Source: Parelaphostrongylus tenuis (lineage: Eukaryota > Nematoda > Chromadorea > Rhabditida > Metastrongylidae). From it: a stretch of 64,000 bases of DNA. Both the position numbers and the translations under genes were made by a program. Positions 32,852-42,326 of this stretch are shown piece by piece (within the stretch, counting starts at the first letter, position 1; each line of letters starts with the position of its first letter). The DNA is taken from NCBI GenBank assembly GCA_019055375.1, contig JAHQIW010007095.1:62001-126000 (forward strand). Reading direction: 5' to 3'. The notes under the pieces were generated by a model. The model searched no databases and had not been told where the DNA came from. It saw only the letters and a list, made by a program, of their open reading frames with translations.

Positions 32852-33064
32852 TCAATGAAGGAATAAAACCGCTTCAAATTTCTTCCAGCCATAGTAGGGC
32901 AGCTTCAACTCAACATGGTTTGTGGGGCGTTTCAGACGAACTTTTTTGTGCAAATTTTCTAAATTTTCGAACCAATATCTTACTCTTCTTATCTGGATTT
33001 CTGGACGTGTAATCTTTCCCATTATCTGATCGAACGTTTTTGCCAAAGTGGCATCACCATAGAT
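32852..33064 (-). CDS. Exon-like open frame, possibly helix-turn-helix
   Basis: A minus-strand frame reads IYGDATLAKTFDQIMGKITR, then PEIQIRRVRYWFENLENLHK and KVRLKRPTNHVELKLPYYGW to a stop. The RVRYWFENLENL stretch is vaguely like the second helix of mariner/HTH_48-type DNA-binding domains, which in nematodes also occur in F-box proteins. The resemblance is weak, and no splice site was confirmed. Confidence 0.25.
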   Translation of the reverse strand: MYGDATLAKTFDQIMGKITRPEIQIRRVRYWFENLENLHKKVRLKRPTNHVELKLPYYGWKKFEAVLFLH

Positions 33065-33613
33065 AGCACGATATCATCAATTTTTCCTTGATATTGAAAC
33101 CTCCAGAAATCAAAAAGCTGTTTTGAAAAAGAACGAGTGACTGTGTTCCATTAATTTTTACGTAGCCTCCGCTGTCATTTCACAGGCACTACAATAAGTG
33201 ATATTTTCGAAGCCATGAGAAACTATTCACCATAATTTATAGTTTATGTATTATTTTGATCTTTATAAAAACAAGCAAAAAGAGATATAAACTTGTCATC
33301 ACAAGAACATGTGAAACAAGTCACAAGAAGATATAAAACAATTCATAAAGTAGCATCTCCTTATGTTCACTGTCATTCAAATCAGCAAAGACTGTCGCAA
33401 AGTAGGTGATAATTTCACTGGGGCACACTTCCTTCACAAGAAATCGGTGCTCCCGATGGGCTAACCAATCTCGACGCTCTAACATCTCATGAGCAAACTA
33501 GTACTGTTGCCCATCAAGCCAAAAAGACGGCGGGTAGTGTTTCGGCGGAACAGTGGGGAATGTCAATTTTTTCGTTGGGAACCTCTAATTTTTCTCAATT
33601 AAACTTAGGCATA
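33065..33613. other. No recognisable feature
   Basis: AT-rich. Ends at the TA target of the fold-back mariner. Confidence 0.4.
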
Positions 33614-34197
33614 TTAGGTTGATCCATTAGTTTCGGCACTAGAGAAATAGGCACTAAATTTATCAGCCGGACGTTATTGAAATTGCGTGATTCTGTTATT
33701 ATTCAATTTCCTTTTTCTTGTGAACATTTTGGTATACAACTTGTCTATACTGCTTTCAAGATGGAGCTGTCGTCGCAACAAGTTCGCTTGCTACTTATCC
33801 ACGAATGGCGCGTAGGGAAATATTCTAGTGAAGCGGCGCGTAGGACTAATGAAGCTTCCTGTGGGTGTCCCTAGGGCGACTGATCCTCCACACTGTTCTC
33901 TCCAGTTCGGAACTTCGTTAACCACTTCCGAGCCTTCCTTTCTGCAAGCGTACATCGTCCAAGGTTGCATCAGTCTTAAGCACCGCTTCACTAGCATTTT
34001 CCCCTGCGCTCTACTCGTTCTTGTATAACAAGTGAATTTGTTTTCACGACAGCTCCATCTTGAAGCCAGTATAAGTGTGCAGCAATTGTTCGCGAGGAAA
34101 AGCGCACTCAAATGATGCGATCATCATGCAGTTTCAAATATTTTGGTATAAATTTCCTGTTTATTGGTGTAGTGCAAAAACTTATGAAACAGCCTAA
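33614..34197. mobile_element. Fold-back mariner: two 5' ends in inverted orientation
   Basis: The ends are inverted copies: TTAGGTTGATCCATTAGTTT on the left, and the right end read inward gives TTAGGCTGTTTCATAAGTTT. TA dinucleotides lie at 33612-33613 and 34198-34199, the mariner target duplication. On the plus strand, 33761 on reads MELSSQQVRLLLIHEWRVGK and YSSEAARRTNEA, the transposase N-terminus. On the minus strand, from about 34061 inward, frames again give MELS...ASEAV-like sequence and further N-terminal residues. No catalytic domain is present. The element is a 584-bp palindrome that could be moved only in trans. Confidence 0.85.
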
Positions 34198-35375
34198 TAG
34201 AAAGCCCGAATGTTCCGTATTTGGAAAATTTTCGATCATAACTGATCAACTTACCAATCGTCTTCATGCCGGTTTTCTCGCTCACGAGAAACTTGTCGCG
34301 ATTCCGTCGATCGCCATCTTCTTTGAAATCATACATTGTCATAAGCTCTGATATGTCTATTTATATAATGTAAGAGAGTTTCCGTCTACGTCTAGACGGA
34401 ACTTGCTATTCTTGACCATTTCCATGATATGGACAGTGTAAATGCTCTGTTTTAAAAACAAGAATTGCTCTGAACTAATCCAAAAAACGCTGAAATGAAA
34501 GTGCAACTGTGCCTATTACATGGAAAGATAAGCAATTCTCTATTGATAGAGAACGTTTTTTACAGGTATAGGGAACATTTTTTACAAGAGCTTGAGTCCA
34601 ACGCTTCACGGCCATTGCCGATAATATTTGGTGTTGTCAGCGATGTCGAACGATTGTTCACCAAACACTGCGTTTGCCTTTTTTTCTTGCCTTTGTCTTT
34701 CTTCCGCTTCCACTGTCTTTTCCCTATTTTTTATTTCATATCCTTCTCTTGACACAGATCTCCGTCAAATTTTTTTATCTGGAACACTTTTCTTGGCGAA
34801 AAATATCGCACACGTAGATCGCAAGTAAATTTTGTGCGAATTTGCAAAGAGTAGTTAGTGGGGAATCGGGCAAGTGGCCAAAATTTCCAATGAAAGATGG
34901 CCGCTACTTCTCGCTTACGTGAGATCCGAAGAGCAAAAAGGTGGAAAAAACGCTCAGTTAAAAGGATACGTTTGAAGCTTAGTATTGCTTGCGTTTTTCA
35001 CTTCGCTTAAAGTCATTAATTGAATGTTTCATGCTGCTCACTTTTGTAGCCGTTTTTCCTTGTATCATCTTCCCACATAGCTACCAGACTTGTGACATAT
35101 GCAGATATTCGTTCCGTTAAGCGTGAATAGAAAGTTGAAACAAATTTTTTTCTGGTGAACATCATATTCTTAAGATTCTATTAGAGGCGATTTTTCACAA
35201 TAAAATTCACCAACTTTGATTCCGATCGGTTAATCTTCGATTTTATGAGAACGCTATCATCAACAATACTAAGATAATGGGTCCAAAAATCATCTTGCAG
35301 TCGAAACCCAGAAATATCACTTCTAACACTAACAGTGATACTCCTTATCTATAAAGTTAAATGAGATGTACAAAG
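34198..35375. other. No recognised gene
   Basis: Short frames including 34495-34752 (85 codons, hydrophobic C-terminus) have no recognised domain. The 35375 boundary is the target site of the hammerhead element. Confidence 0.4.
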
Positions 35376-35428
35376 TTATCAGAGATTTAATCTGATAAGG
35401 ATATGACATATTTTGAGCCGTAGGCCTA

Positions 35429-35476
35429 GTGCTATATAGGCACCTATTTCGTCCTATTGGGACTCATCAGTAGCAC
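35429..35476 (-). ncRNA. Hammerhead ribozyme, intact (family C, copy 1)
   Basis: Minus strand: GTGCTA (35476-35471), CTGATGA (35470-35464), stem II GTCC/GGAC with loop CAATA (35463-35451), GAA (35450-35448), stem III ATAGGTGCCTAT (35447-35436), A (35435), TAGCAC (35434-35429). Stem I is 6/6 Watson-Crick, stem II 4/4, stem III 5 bp around a 2-nt centre. Predicted cleavage lies between 35435 and 35434. All conserved core residues are present. Confidence 0.93.
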
Positions 35477-35710
35477 CCTCCCTCGGTTCCGTCGATCCCT
35501 TGAGGTGAAATAATCCTCTAAAGGAACCGATGCCGAGTAAAATTAAGCACCCAATGTAGGATGATGGTATTACCTGACTTTGTGGTGACTGGCAATCGAG
35601 CTTACGGCTTTTAAAATGAACTATGCTTCTGCTATCGGCTGCTTTTTTACAGACCCGCTCAAAATGATTTAATCTGATAAGGATATGACATATTTTGAGC
35701 CATAGGTCTA

Positions 35711-35758
35711 GTGCTATATAGGCGCCTATTTCGTCCTATTGGGACTCATCAGTAGCAC
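35711..35758 (-). ncRNA. Hammerhead ribozyme, intact (family C, copy 2)
   Basis: Identical to the copy at 35429 except that stem III is ATAGGCGCCTAT, a perfect 12-nt palindrome. GTGCTA (35758-35753), CTGATGA (35752-35746), GTCC/GGAC stem II, GAA (35732-35730), stem III (35729-35718), A (35717), TAGCAC (35716-35711). Predicted cleavage lies between 35717 and 35716. The self-complementary stem III would allow two ribozymes in one multimeric RNA to pair and cleave as a dimer. Confidence 0.93.
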
Positions 35759-35784
35759 CCTTTCTCGGTTTTATCAGAGATTTA

Positions 35785-36549
35785 TAAAAATTTTACCGCA
35801 TTTTGAAACTATGATTATACGTGTGTTTCATAGATTATCCGCTTTCATTTGTAGCATTTCCCATGTGTTCTATTTTTAACGTCAAACTGAATACCTTTTC
35901 AAAGAAAATGTGTTTTGTACGTTTTCCATAAATCTGGGTACAATCTTTACACTATGAGCCCTTAGGGAGACTAACCTTTCAAGTTCGTTAGATCTAAATC
36001 GTTGTTTTCCTACATTTTTTGAAAGTGCTCTTTCAACATTTGCTCTGCGTAGCTTTCACAAGAGTACTGTCGACAACACAGCCGTATGCTATTGTCGTTA
36101 ATTCGTGATCGTTCTGGTGTTTTGTTTCCAAATTGTATCTACCTTTACCTGCTAATTTATGTTTTTTGTCCTCCAAAATTATTTGTCCAATTAAATCGTT
36201 TGTCAAGTCTTTATCATGACGACTAACTCAGATGTTCAGTCAACAGTTCACTCTCATCCAGAGTTACTACCTCTGAAAACGACTTTTGCTTTACCATACG
36301 GAATTAAAGACTCAAACAAAGCCAAAAATGGTCATTGTTTAGCCTTTTTCTTGTCCAAAGACTAATTGTTATGCAGTCCATATAAGCTGTTTTCTGCATA
36401 TAATAGCGGCCTGAAGATTGCTTAGCACAATTTTCCCCCGATGGAATACTAGGATTTATGAAAAATAAACAAAGTACTATGGTAAGTGTAACCTGAATTT
36501 CTTCAATTTAGCTCAATATCAGTGATATGATATTGAAATACTCGTCTAA
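35785..36549. other. No recognised gene
   Basis: AT-rich, no coding or repeat evidence. Confidence 0.4.
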
Positions 36550-36740
36550 AAAGATTGAATGATATGCAAAATTCGACTCCAGGCGGGAGTGTAAGTCCAA
36601 AGTTCCATGCTTACCAAGGGCGCGTATCACACTGCACCACTAAAGCCACCGCTTTGCGACCACTCCTTCTTCGATATGAACTATCGAACCTGTCACCTAC
36701 GAGCAAGATTTTTTAATGTACCACTCAGTCTTACTAAATG
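36550..36740. mobile_element. Fold-back tRNA-like element (decayed)
   Basis: Left arm, minus: GTGGCTTTAGTGGTGCAGTG then GCGCCCTTGG and CTCCCGCCTGGAGTCGAA. Right arm, plus: ends CGAGCAAGATTTTTTAATGT and ACCACTCAGTCTTACTA, the standard tail. Between them is GACCACTCCTTCTTCGATA, the same kind of spacer as at 31.34 kb and 47.14 kb. The right-arm tRNA part is badly eroded. Confidence 0.6.
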
Positions 36741-37354
36741 AATATTTCAAATTTGTATCACTGCGAGAAAACCGTAAATTAACCCTTTCGTTACCACGTA
36801 TAACACTGATTGTACTCGCGACTTTTCGCGCTTTTCTTGTCGAGCACACATTTTAGTAGACTTTCAGTAGTCATTCGCTAGCTGGAAAGATTTTGGTCTC
36901 AACTCTACGTTTGATTTTCAAAAACGCCTTCCAAGTGAGCTGTACCAACGAAAAGAAAATAACGTTTTTCATTGGAGTGTATAGTGTATTTTAAACTTGC
37001 GTTTGGTTGGCTTTCTCAGTAGACAAAGTTTTTTCCATTAAAGTTTCAGTGACCTTTCGACGGCTTGAGAAGTTGTAATTCTGAGCATAAACTTATTTTG
37101 TGAGCAAAGCTTTTTATCACGCTGTAGTAATAGCAAAGAGAGAACGTTTTGCGTTTTCCTTTCGATATCAAGTGTATGAACAGTGCGTGCACTGGCTCTT
37201 TGTGGTTTCCTCGTTGAACACATGTTTTCAATAGGATCTCAAGTAATCATTCGATAATTCGAAATTTTATATTCAAGCAGTGGATTTATTTTTGAAGGGG
37301 CCGCCACTATTACGAAAAATATTTTGTAGCAAAAAAATTAGTTGCAAAGAAAAT
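36741..37354. other. No recognised gene
   Basis: Only short frames; no repeats recognised before the hammerhead arm at 37355. Confidence 0.4.
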
Positions 37355-37620
37355 TACGACTGATGAGACCGTCAAGGTCGAAACACGTGTTTCGAGCTCT
37401 ATCAATCGGCCCATTTAACATGACATGTTGGCTCAAATAATAATACGAGATATGTTAGAATTTTAGCATGTTCTTGAGAAAACACTCGAAAGAAAAGGTC
37501 TGATATAAAAAAATAGTCTTAGATTTGCCCATGATATATGCTATCAAACAGGCTGAACTTTGAATAGATAGTTATCCGCAAACTCTAACCGAGCGAACAG
37601 AGAAAATCGAGTTTGAAGCC
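37355..37620 (+). mobile_element. Hammerhead repeat family A, solo right arm
   Basis: A hammerhead core is followed by TCGGCCCATTTAACATGACA and TGTTGGCTCAAATAAT, the outer arm of family A, then the flank TTCTTGAGAAAACACTCGAA shared with 1590 and 51650. The left arm is absent. It lies only about 60 bp from the palindromic family B element. Confidence 0.75.
37357..37394 (+). ncRNA. Hammerhead ribozyme with short stem I (family A)
   Basis: CGA (37357-37359), CTGATGA (37360-37366), stem II GACC/GGTC with loop GTCAA (37367-37379), GAA (37380-37382), stem III ACACGTGT (37383-37390), T (37391), TCG (37392-37394). Core and stem II are perfect and stem III is an 8-nt palindrome. Stem I is reduced to 3 bp, and the cleavage-site base is T rather than the family's A, which is still allowed. 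Possibly weakly active. Confidence 0.75.
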
Positions 37621-37731
37621 AAATTCTGTTCTCGCTATTGATCCATCTCATCGACCTTTTTTAACATCGCTATTAACATTTAGTATAATCTGTGAGAATG
37701 TTCAAAGCCTTACCGAGGTTGTTACGTCAAA

Positions 37732-37786
37732 GCCATTTTTAGTCTTACACGTGTTTCGGAGGTATCGCCCTGTTCATCAGTGGCTA
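37732..37786 (-). ncRNA. Hammerhead variant with a 10-nt insertion in stem I (family B, left arm)
   Basis: Minus strand: AGCCA, CTGATGA (37780-37774), ACAGG...CCTCC stem II with two outer mismatches, GAA, ACACGTGT, A, then AGACTAAAAA before TGGCT. The insertion separates the cleavage site from the stem I partner, so normal cleavage is unlikely unless an alternative stem I forms. Confidence 0.55.
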
Positions 37787-38003
37787 ACGCCCACACTGAG
37801 CCCTACTCTGTAGTAAAGAGGGCAGACGTATGTGGTGATACACGATAATGTGTTATCATCATTTTTTCAGTCCGACGCACTGTAGCTGGTGGTAGATCAC
37901 TATTAATCCATTTCATTGGTTGTTTTTTATTGTTACATTATCGTGTGTTATCACCAAATACGTCTACCCTCCATGCTACAAAGTAGGGCTCAGTGTGGGG
38001 TGT

Positions 38004-38059
38004 GGGCCACTGAAGAAGAGGGGATGCCATCGAAACACGTGTAAGACCAAGAATGGCTC
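38004..38059 (+). ncRNA. Hammerhead variant with a 10-nt insertion in stem I (family B, right arm)
   Basis: GGGCCA, CTGAAGA (38010-38016), a stem II that no longer pairs well, GAA (38032-38034), ACACGTGT, A (38043), AGACCAAGAA, TGGCTC. The same 10-nt insertion as in the left arm shows that it predates the palindrome or was copied between arms. Confidence 0.5.
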
Positions 38060-38105
38060 TGACGTAACAGTCTCAGTGAGGCTTTAAACATTCATACAGA
38101 TTTGT

Positions 38106-38807
38106 TTTCGTTGTTGCAGCGGACTAAAAATTGTTTTCAAACCTCGTAAATCGTCGTAATTGCTGAGAATTCAAGCTATCAAATGGCTGCTGAGAGTCTA
38201 TGAAAAAAGTTTCCGTCACCGAAAAAAGCTTGGTCTCGAAAGGGTTTTTACGTTTGTTCATCGATTATCTGCCATCGCATCCGCTTAGCTGCATCATTTT
38301 TGTCGAACTAATTATTGTTTTCTGATTTTCAGTCACTATGAGTATTTCGAGTGTTGTGTAAAATAAAATATATCTAAGTTAGTAGGTTTACATTGTAAAA
38401 TTCATGCTACAACTCAATACAATTGACAGGATGTCAAGTAAAGTATAATTATGTAGTGAGAGGGAGCTTTTTAGCCACAAAAGAGAATTAAATCTACGCT
38501 AAAAGCACACGGACGCGTAGAGAACATAATGAAGTATCGAACTATAACAAGAAACCTCGAATTATCTCTAGAATGGAGAAAGAAACCTCAAATGAATAGA
38601 AAAAATCGCACGTCGGTTGCAAATCGCACTGCGCGCGGCGATTTCTAGTGTGCTCCCGAAAGGGTTGAAGAAATATAGGTCATACATATACAGAAAGCTG
38701 TAAACTCAATTGGAATCAATGCCGATATATGCCTATCAGACTATACCCGTCAAGGGTCAGTTGCTGATAGCTTTTATAGCTCATATCGCAGAAAGAATGA
38801 TCTCAAA
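38106..38807. other. No recognised gene
   Basis: No motif or repeat seen. Confidence 0.4.
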
Positions 38808-38915
38808 GTAGTGGCCTTGGCGGTTTAGAGGTAGCACGCGTCCCTGATAAAGGTGAAACACAGGATCAGCTCCCGCGTAAGGTCGAATTTTGTGTACCAT
38901 TCTTCTTAGATGAGT
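38808..38915 (+). mobile_element. tRNA-like short element, single copy
   Basis: CCTTGGCGGTTTAGAGGTAG (box A-like), ACACAGGATCAGCTCCCG (box B-like, mutated), then AAGGTCGAATTTTGTGTACC, the shared tail. A single arm with no inverted partner. Confidence 0.6.
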
Positions 38916-40129
38916 ATCGTGATAAATGTCAAGTGTAGATTCATCATGGTCCCTAGACATTGTCGGAAATCATCTATACGAAACAAGGTAATGGTCAATC
39001 GAAAGGTTTTCAGAGAAGTTAACGAAGAAAACATCAGTTGAAAGGTGCGCTTTGTTAGTGAACTCCATAAGAGAATGATCCTCTGTGAGTCACTAAAGAG
39101 CCACTAAGAGGATCAATGAGTTTATTCGTAGTAAGTGATTTATTCGTGTAGTAGTTGTTACGAATCATATTTCTAACTATCTTTCCATACTGTAATGGAA
39201 ACTTTCCGAAACGTTTCTAGCTTTTTACAGTGTTGCCATGTCTTTTTTTGTATCGTCGTATCTAATATATTGTTGACAGAATTTTTGGAGTTAAAGGTTG
39301 AATTGGTTTGAAGTTTTGACCACTTAATTTCTGTTCTTGTTTGTTGTTCCAGGCGCGAGAATTTTGCAAACTTCAATGAACGAAGTTCGTAAACTGTAGA
39401 TAATCTTGAAGTGACTCAAATTCTTCTTTCGTGTCTTATGTTTCATACTATTGATTTTCTTTTTCAATTACACTGCGTAAAATTCGACGTAAATATGACC
39501 ATATGAAGTACGGGAGACGTTTTCACCCAAAATGTAACGATGTCTTTCAATTTCACTTGAGATTTCAAGTCATTCTCTCACACTTCTTACGATTCTCGAA
39601 TGCCTAGTAGCTTTATTTAAGCTTGCTGCTGATACTTGTGACGACTATCATACTAAGAAAAATGTGGCAAGCTGGCAAATAACCTGCATTTCATCTTCTA
39701 AGTCGTCCGTCACTTAAACTAGAGTGATTTCTTTGTTGGAAACTGTCAATGTTTCCAGAAGCTCTCTCAGTTTCGTTAAACCGACAGAGAGAGTTGTTTG
39801 ACTGTGAAATATTTGCATCGAGAGCGACAAAACCTATGTTTTGCACTAACCACCTGTCTGTCTCGTTACGTTAGAGCTGGATCGTGAATGAGCTGGGCCT
39901 TTTGTCATCTTTTTAAGTTTTTCCCTTCAGTAGAAACTCAATTATCATATGACTGTGTCTGTGAGATTTACACTCCTCTATTTTTGTTTATGGTATCGCA
40001 CGGTTTTCTACATCTAGCTGTGAATGAGTTCTGTATTTTCATAGGCAGCTCCATTTAGAGTCAACTCATGCCTCAATAGATTCTTACGAGATATCCGCAG
40101 CTGTTTCCACACGTGTATGAGAAGTGGAG
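38916..40129. other. No recognised gene
   Basis: AT-rich with unrecognised short frames. The frame crossing 40014-40130 is the downstream run-out of the RTE fragment that follows. Confidence 0.35.
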
Positions 40130-40570
40130 ATCTATTTTGAAATGAAGCACCATTGCTGTCCGTTTTTGATACTTGGATACTTGGACGGTCCGTCTTCACG
40201 AATGTGCTGACCCCAGCACATCTTCCTTCGTCTCTTCTTCTCGCGGCTGTCGTCCATGTTGGTGGTCTGGTTCGAGCATGGCAGCCGGCGCGTGTTCCAT
40301 GCCATGATCTGCACAATATGTGCAGGTGCGAATACAACTGATGTGACAATGTGAATACAGCTGGTTGATTTTTGAACGAAAACGTCCACTCAGCGTGTGG
40401 GTGGTCGTTCTTGAGAAAGGATGTATTCCGTGGTCTAATCTTTTTACTATATGACCGGCCTGTCTGCACAAGGCGGCTAGGTGTTGTTAGTGCCGACTGA
40501 TTTTTAGAAGACATTTCAAGCGCTCTACGAGTCGTTTGCAGTATGTTTTAGTGTGGATTAATATTGAAGG
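40130..40570 (-). mobile_element. RTE-type LINE (family 2), 3' end fragment
   Basis: The minus strand reads APAAMLEPDHQHGRQPREEE, then KM/RCWGQHIREDGPSKYPS-type sequence in overlapping frames, matching the ends at 17.3 and 61.6 kb. The high-coordinate part (AGGTGTTGTTAGTGCCGACT, then CGCTCTACGAGTCGTTTGCA) matches 18290-18350. This gives the order expected of one 5'-truncated copy. Confidence 0.75.
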
Positions 40571-40719
40571 TTCTTCTGTGACGTAATAGTAGTAAAAACG
40601 CTCATTTGTCTAACATCTCACTACTTTTCGGTACAAAACGTAGATCTAGCTGTTGTGTTACGGTGTAACTGTATGAGATATGTGATATGGTTGCAAATTG
40701 TACTGGAAACAAAAGGATA

Positions 40720-40890
40720 ACACCAAAAATACTACAGTCAAGCGTAGCGCTAGGGGATCGATTCAGATCTTTATCCCGATGGTAAGAAGCACCAGGCACT
40801 CGTCACTGCACGCTGTTTGCTGCGGATCCGCGCGTGCGCGACTGGGCGGGGCTAGCATCGTTTGTTCGCAGTCCCCAATGTGTTAAGTTT
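40720..40890 (+). repeat. Dispersed repeat module with GC-rich core (second copy)
   Basis: Shares AACACCAAAAA, TCCCGATGGT, GCACTCGTC, CTGC and GGGCGGGGCTA with 960-1160 in the same order and spacing. No RTE follows here, supporting an independent small repeat. Confidence 0.55.
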
Positions 40891-42078
40891 GATTTTTCGA
40901 AATGTTTCAACCTAAGCTCAGTGAATGTGTTCTTTTCTAAGCCGACCTTCTACACGTCTTTAAAACTAAATATTTTCAAGTTTTCTCGGAAGAGGATGGT
41001 TTTTTTCGTCTGTTTATAACGAAAATTTTATTTTTTTCGCAACTGTTGGATTCTTTGCAAAGATTGAGGTCTATGTTTTCTCCATTTTTTCGTTTATTTA
41101 AATCATTATGCATGAGAAAGGATATTTCTGCATATGTTACCGATTTTTCTTCAGAATTTTGTTTCTGTACTCAATTCACAATACATTCAAACGAAACCTC
41201 TGCGAGACGTTGAATTTTAAGATCTTCAGTTCAAAAATTAGGCAGTTTGGAGGCTAACTGAATGGTCAGAGACGTCGAGGTTCGCAGCGAAGATGTTGAG
41301 GATAAGTAAGAAACCTTTTGATAGTATGATAGTCTGAAGCTTTCAAACGTCAAGTTTAGAACAACGCAAGAAAAAGCTGAATCCAGCAATGGAAGAATCA
41401 ACACTAAAGCGCAGCCATTGAATTCGATGAAGCGATGTAACTATTGCGGAAGAGAAGGCAACAAAATAGAACCGGAGAAGAAGAAGATTAATAACGGGTT
41501 CGTTACAAAATGTTCTCAGTAGAAGAGGATGCGGTATCGAAACTGTATTATAGAATTTGATGAGTTGCAGCATCTATAAATTGTCACCTTTTCTCCTCAA
41601 ATGTTTTGTATTAAATGGGTAGGTGATAAAATCTAAACTAGCTATTTGCGATCGAAGTTTATCTAGGCGATACAAGCGATACAAGTTAGTTTTGACTTAG
41701 GCAGACTCTCTACTAGAGCGGCAATTTTTAACGTGTAATGTCGCATTTGTGCAGCAGACAGCGAGAGTGTTCTCTTCTGAATGACAAAGCCTATAAAAAC
41801 TCCACTGAGGTGACCAAGTGTGTTGTATCTGGCGAGTTCAATCAGGACCTGACTGAAGATCACTCTCTGATCGTAGTCAGTTATAGGATCTCTCATATTT
41901 GTACCTGAGAAATGCACTCTCTCGTCGTGATCATGGTTTGCAGACTTTCTATTCTATTTCTCTAGAAACAGCATGTCGCTGACGATAATCGTGCAAATTC
42001 TGCAGAAGGAAGAAGTAATGACGCGAACTTACCTTTTTTATACTAGTAACGTTTGCCTTATATGCCTTTGCCTTTACT
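40891..42078. other. No recognised gene
   Basis: A minus-strand frame at 41663-41917 (SQVLIELARYNTLGHLSGVF, then IGFVIQKRTLSLSAAQMRHY) has protein-like composition, but I cannot place it in a family. The rest is AT-rich. Confidence 0.3.
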
Positions 42079-42326
42079 CGCGCTCATGGCTCACCAAGCC
42101 ATACATCCCTCCGGTGTCGGTAAATTGATACCAGACTGGTCTCAAACTTATCTGGGAGGATAAGCAGCACTGACTCGCTTTAGCGGGAGGCCACCGCGAG
42201 TCATTGTAAAGGCCAGATGTGCATTCAATCACCTCAAACGAAGTTCAAAATTGAAGACGAATGCATGGCGCTTCCCTCAGGGATTGATCAACCCCGAGAG
42301 CTTTATACTTTATATTTTATTCTTTA
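42079..42326 (+). mobile_element. tRNA-derived SINE (family S), head truncated
   Basis: Begins inside the family at CTCGCGCTCATGGCTCACCA and continues with GGATAAGCAGCACTGACTCG, CATTGTAAAGGCCAGATGTG and GGATTGATCAACCCCGAGAG. It ends in a TTTATACTTTATATTTTATT tail. The body matches 28767-29080 in the opposite orientation. Confidence 0.8.

Larger units (their letters stand above)
35376..35784 (-). mobile_element. Hammerhead retroelement (retrozyme-like), family C, with target-site duplication
   Basis: Two direct repeats of about 95 bp (35390-35485 and 35672-35770) each contain GATATGACATATTTTGAGCC, a hammerhead and a CTCGGTT edge. They flank about 190 bp of unique non-coding sequence. The 14-nt sequence TTATCAGAGATTTA occurs on both sides (35376-35389, 35771-35784), indicating insertion by reverse transcription. 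Each repeat has an apparently intact hammerhead on the minus strand, with cleavage sites 282 nt apart. A minus-strand transcript would therefore release a 282-nt RNA that could be circularised. There is no open frame, so it must be mobilised in trans. PLE enzymes, also present here, are plausible partners because their terminal repeats carry hammerheads. That is inference. Confidence 0.88.
37680..38105. mobile_element. Hammerhead repeat family B, complete palindromic element
   Basis: Outer arms 37690-37808 and 37983-38100 are inverted copies: AATGTTCAAAGCCTTACCGA and TGAGGCTTTAAACATTC; TTACACGTGTTTCG and CGAAACACGTGTAA; GCCCACACTGAGCCCTACT and AGTAGGGCTCAGTGTGG. Inner arms (GGGCAGACGTATGTGGTGAT near 37820 and ATCACCAAATACGTCTACCC near 37955) extend the palindrome to about 160 bp per side around an 80-bp loop. 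Each arm holds a hammerhead-type sequence, minus strand in the left arm and plus strand in the right. Single arms occur at 4.39, 20.64 and 29.34 kb. Confidence 0.88.

Noticed and set aside
40014..40514. A 166-codon minus-strand open frame, the longest in the window
   Set aside because: It overlaps the family 2 RTE 3' end and is partly its shifted frame. The matching RTE residues lie in neighbouring frames, so this is a LINE remnant rather than a gene.
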